Part shown: piece by piece, positions 15,410-17,296 of the stretch
Layout: each line of letters opens with the position of its first letter
Numbering within the stretch: the first letter of the stretch is position 1
From: CAYWBI01 sp964456445
GTDB taxonomy: Bacteria; Calditrichota; Calditrichia; Calditrichales; J004
Direction: 5' to 3'
DNA: 17,296 nucleotides
Assembly: GCA_964456445.1 (NCBI GenBank)
Contig: CAYWBI010000076.1
Location: 1-17,296, forward strand
Position numbers and translations under genes: made by a program
Notes under the pieces: generated by a model
What the model was told of the DNA's origin: nothing
The model's database searches: none
What the model saw: the letters and a program-made list of their open reading frames with translations, nothing else

Positions 15410-15784
15410 CCAAGGATAATCTCAGACGTTTTGTTGCCCTTTTTACCTGGCAACCGGGTTTTAAATGTCGGTTTATTTCTGGCTAAAGCCTATTTCAAAA
15501 AAATGATAAACCCCAATTCAGAACAGGGACCCGGTTGTTATTAAATATTGTCTAAAATTGAACACCGGACATAAAACTTTTAATGGGCCCGTCTCAATTG
15601 CATAAAGGATACAATATCATACATCTCCTAAATAAATATTGAAAGGGTTAAAACCATTTACTAAGGACCCGTTTTGAAAATATTGATGCTATATTATGAA
15701 ACACCTGTCACGATGATCTTTAAACGGGCCGCAAAATTTATTTATGACCGCTGTGGCACAATATATATTTATATTACACGAAAA
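15410..15784. other. 375-bp gene-free convergent spacer with inverted repeats
   Basis: Convergent genes end on either side and no supported gene lies inside. It holds the possible terminator at 15433, a 9-bp perfect inverted repeat CAACCGGGT (15451-15459) / ACCCGGTTG (15529-15537), and a second weaker pair CCCGTTT (15668-15674) / AAACGGG (15722-15728). Related GC-rich words (GGGACCCGG, GGGCCCGT, GGACCCGTT) recur at about 15527, 15585 and 15665 in otherwise AT-rich DNA. A 35-codon open stretch from 15686 has no ribosome site. The spacer could be an eroded repeat or a non-coding element. Confidence 0.5.
15433..15464 (+). terminator. Possible rho-independent terminator after the MBL hydrolase gene
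   Basis: GTTGCC (15433-15438) pairs with GGCAAC (15449-15454) across a 10-nt loop, followed by CGGGTTTT. It lies 24 bp after the stop codon. The stem is short and the U tract does not follow directly, so the call is tentative. Confidence 0.4.
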
Positions 15785-16417
15785 TCAGTATGACAGTCCC
15801 GGGGTTTTATGCAAATAGTTATCGCTGCTTAATTGTGTTAGAATAAAACCGGCAACATCTGCCCTGGAAATCTTTAGTTTAAGGGAGGTGTCATTTGTGC
15901 CAAAGCCATGTTTATAATTATCCGTTTTTTCGCCATCGGTAAAGCCCCCAGGCCTAACAATGGTCCAGTCCAAACCGCTGCCCTTTACATATTGCTCTTG
16001 CAGTTCATGATCCAGGAATACGTGTTTTAAAAACCATCCAAACATAATGTGCTTCCAAAAGAAATTTAAATTGCCGTTGCTGTCACCGGCCCCTAAAGTC
16101 GTTTGACAGATTAAGCGTTTAACGTCATTCGTCTTCATGCCTTCAATTATATTCTTAGTGCCTTGTGAACGGATGGTGCTTTTTCTTTTTTTGCCGGAAC
16201 CTAAGGCAACAAGCACTGCTTCTTGTCCTTTTATAGCTTTATTGACTTCAACCATGTTGCGCACATCTCCTTCAATAGTTCTAAGTTTTGGATGTGCAAA
16301 ATCCTTAAGCTTTTCGGCATCCCTGCAAAAGGCCGATACATCATGCCCTTTGGCCAGTGATTGTTCAAGCAAATGTTTTCCGATAGTTCCCGTTGCGCCA
16401 AATACTATTACCTTCAT
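15785..16417 (-). CDS. NAD(P)-binding atypical SDR-family protein (NmrA/BVR-B-like)
   Basis: A 210-aa Rossmann-fold protein of the atypical short-chain dehydrogenase group. The dinucleotide loop GATGTIG is at residues 7-13 after the first strand (MKVIVF), the acidic end of strand three reads EGDVRN (49-54), and WTIVRPGGFTDG (151-162) is the usual C-terminal signature. The classical YxxxK catalytic pair is not evident, as in NmrA-like and biliverdin-reductase-B-like members, so it may be a reductase or a redox sensor. AGGAGAAGGA precedes the ATG. It lies 83 bp downstream of an AraC-family gene on the same strand and may be its target or operon partner (inference). Confidence 0.9.
   Translation of the reverse strand: MKVIVFGATGTIGKHLLEQSLAKGHDVSAFCRDAEKLKDFAHPKLRTIEGDVRNMVEVNKAIKGQEAVLVALGSGKKRKSTIRSQGTKNIIEGMKTNDVKRLICQTTLGAGDSNGNLNFFWKHIMFGWFLKHVFLDHELQEQYVKGSGLDWTIVRPGGFTDGEKTDNYKHGFGTNDTSLKLKISRADVAGFILTQLSSDNYLHKTPGLSY
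15839..15855. repeat. 17-nt direct repeat, copy 1 (inside the SDR gene)
   Basis: TAGAATAAAACCGGCAA occurs here, inside the 3' part of the SDR coding sequence, and again exactly at 16481-16497, just downstream of the AraC-family stop codon. Function unknown. Confidence 0.6.
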
Positions 16418-16480
16418 GATCCTTCTCCTGTTTTGAGTTTGAATAATGGCATAAAAGTAAGCGGATGGAGGACCGTTAAA

Positions 16481-16497
16481 TAGAATAAAACCGGCAA
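16481..16497. repeat. 17-nt direct repeat, copy 2 (between araC-type and SDR genes)
   Basis: Exact second copy of TAGAATAAAACCGGCAA (first at 15839-15855), lying in the 83-bp gap between the AraC-family gene and the SDR gene. Its position, upstream of the SDR start, leaves room for a regulatory role, but a small duplication relic or chance is also possible. Confidence 0.6.
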
Positions 16498-16500
16498 AAT

Positions 16501-17289
16501 TTAATTGCCTGCCGACTGCTTTAGATAATCGGAGGGCGTTTGGCCGGTGTACTTTTTAAATGAACGTATGAAATGAGATTGATCTGAAAAGCCGCTATCA
16601 ATGCCTACATCAATCAATTTGTTGAAGTTTGCCCGGGAAAGTTTGTGCAATGAACATTGAAATTGCACGATCTTTGCGAATTGTTTGGGTGACAATCCAA
16701 CCTGAGACATAAAGTTCCGCTCAAATGTGCGTTCACTCATATACAATTGCAGCGGAAGGTCTTTTACTTTTATTTGTCCTTTATGTTTGAGAATAGCGGC
16801 AATCGATCTTTGAATTCTATCGTCCTGTGAAACTTGATTTGTTTGAATTAACGTCAGCATTAAATCCGAAATGATGCGTACTTGTTCTTTCAGGTCATTG
16901 GAGCGTATAAGCGCTTTCCTGTAGGCCTCCACGTCAATGTGATCTAATTGGAGCAGATCAAAGCAGTCGTCGTTGAGCTTTTTCGGGTCCACGCCCAACA
17001 GGTATTTGGACGCAAAAGGATATAGCTGAAAAACAATAAACTTAAACGGGCCTTTTACATCTAACGAGACAGGATCAAGTGTTTGACCATATAAAAAAAG
17101 TTCGGACAGTTTTTTTTTCCGGGGAAGCAAATAAAAACCGTTTACGGCCTGCTGGAACATGATTCCGGGGTACCCATCCGCATATAAAGGAATGTTGGTA
17201 TGCGCCGTGGCTGCATCGCAGTCCTTTACCAAAATGCAGTTAACAAAGGGTTCCAGATTTTTTTCCACTATAAATTCTATTTCCTTCAT
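16501..17289 (-). CDS. AraC-family transcriptional regulator
   Basis: A DNA-binding regulator with the AraC/XylS double helix-turn-helix at about residues 172-258: first helix pair around YMSERTFERNF, second around IDVGIDSGFSDQSHFIRSF, then the signature KKYTGQTPSDY. The N-terminal 150 residues look like the cupin-type DUF6597 sensor domain often found in such regulators in Bacteroidota (family memory, not verified). The effector is unknown. The ATG at 17289 is near the window edge; the frame stays open to the last base and no ribosome site can be seen, so the true start may lie further upstream. The SDR gene follows 83 bp downstream on the same strand and is a plausible target. Confidence 0.92.
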   Translation of the reverse strand: MKEIEFIVEKNLEPFVNCILVKDCDAATAHTNIPLYADGYPGIMFQQAVNGFYLLPRKKKLSELFLYGQTLDPVSLDVKGPFKFIVFQLYPFASKYLLGVDPKKLNDDCFDLLQLDHIDVEAYRKALIRSNDLKEQVRIISDLMLTLIQTNQVSQDDRIQRSIAAILKHKGQIKVKDLPLQLYMSERTFERNFMSQVGLSPKQFAKIVQFQCSLHKLSRANFNKLIDVGIDSGFSDQSHFIRSFKKYTGQTPSDYLKQSAGN

Positions 17290-17296
17290 GTCATAC

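Noticed and set aside
15481..15490. GGCT-AA-AGCC hairpin
   Set aside because: A two-base loop is too small and there is no U tract, so it is not a terminator.
15686..15793. 35-codon open reading frame in the convergent spacer
   Set aside because: No ribosome binding site and it overlaps the 3' end of the SDR gene; likely chance.

Overview
The window (about 17.3 kb) is chromosomal-looking DNA with 16 protein genes, packed into short operons. There is no rRNA, tRNA, CRISPR array or insertion sequence that I can see. Several things suggest a Gram-negative of the Bacteroidota/Ignavibacteriota/Calditrichota (FCB) type: a three-gene sdhCAB with a single five-helix cytochrome b subunit and a CIGCGAC-type iron-sulfur subunit, outer-membrane beta-barrel and lipoprotein genes, an M28 lipoprotein peptidase, and moderate GC. 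A sigma-54 activator is also present. The taxon is inference from gene content only.

Region 1 (1-5738, + strand) looks like a self-contained signalling unit. A membrane histidine kinase, cut by the window's left edge, is followed directly by an NtrC-type response regulator with an intact GAFTGA loop. Just after the regulator's stop codon lie two dyad sites spaced exactly 31 bp apart, a T-rich stretch, and a near-consensus -24/-12 (sigma-54) promoter. This promoter reads into a gene for a tyrosine-rich, then strongly basic, lipoprotein, and nine bases later into a FadL/PorV-like outer-membrane barrel gene. The simplest reading is that the two-component system switches on the two envelope genes beside it. 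This is the most interesting part of the window.

Region 2 (5739-9474, - strand) holds a bidirectional terminator and sdhC-sdhA-sdhB, encoding succinate:menaquinone oxidoreductase or fumarate reductase. Start/stop overlap and strong Shine-Dalgarno sites indicate one transcript.

Region 3 (9475-14123) holds an M28 metallopeptidase lipoprotein (-), then a divergent + pair (EamA/DMT transporter and an exported HExxH protein of unknown family). This converges on a - pair (six-helix membrane protein and TlpA-like thioredoxin); the two facing stop codons share bases.

Region 4 (14124-17296) holds a DinB-fold protein and a metallo-beta-lactamase-fold hydrolase (+), then a 375-bp gene-free convergent spacer with inverted repeats. 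It ends with an AraC-family regulator upstream of an NAD(P)-binding SDR-like protein (both -). These are ordinary accessory or housekeeping genes; a 17-nt exact repeat flanking much of the SDR gene is the only oddity there.
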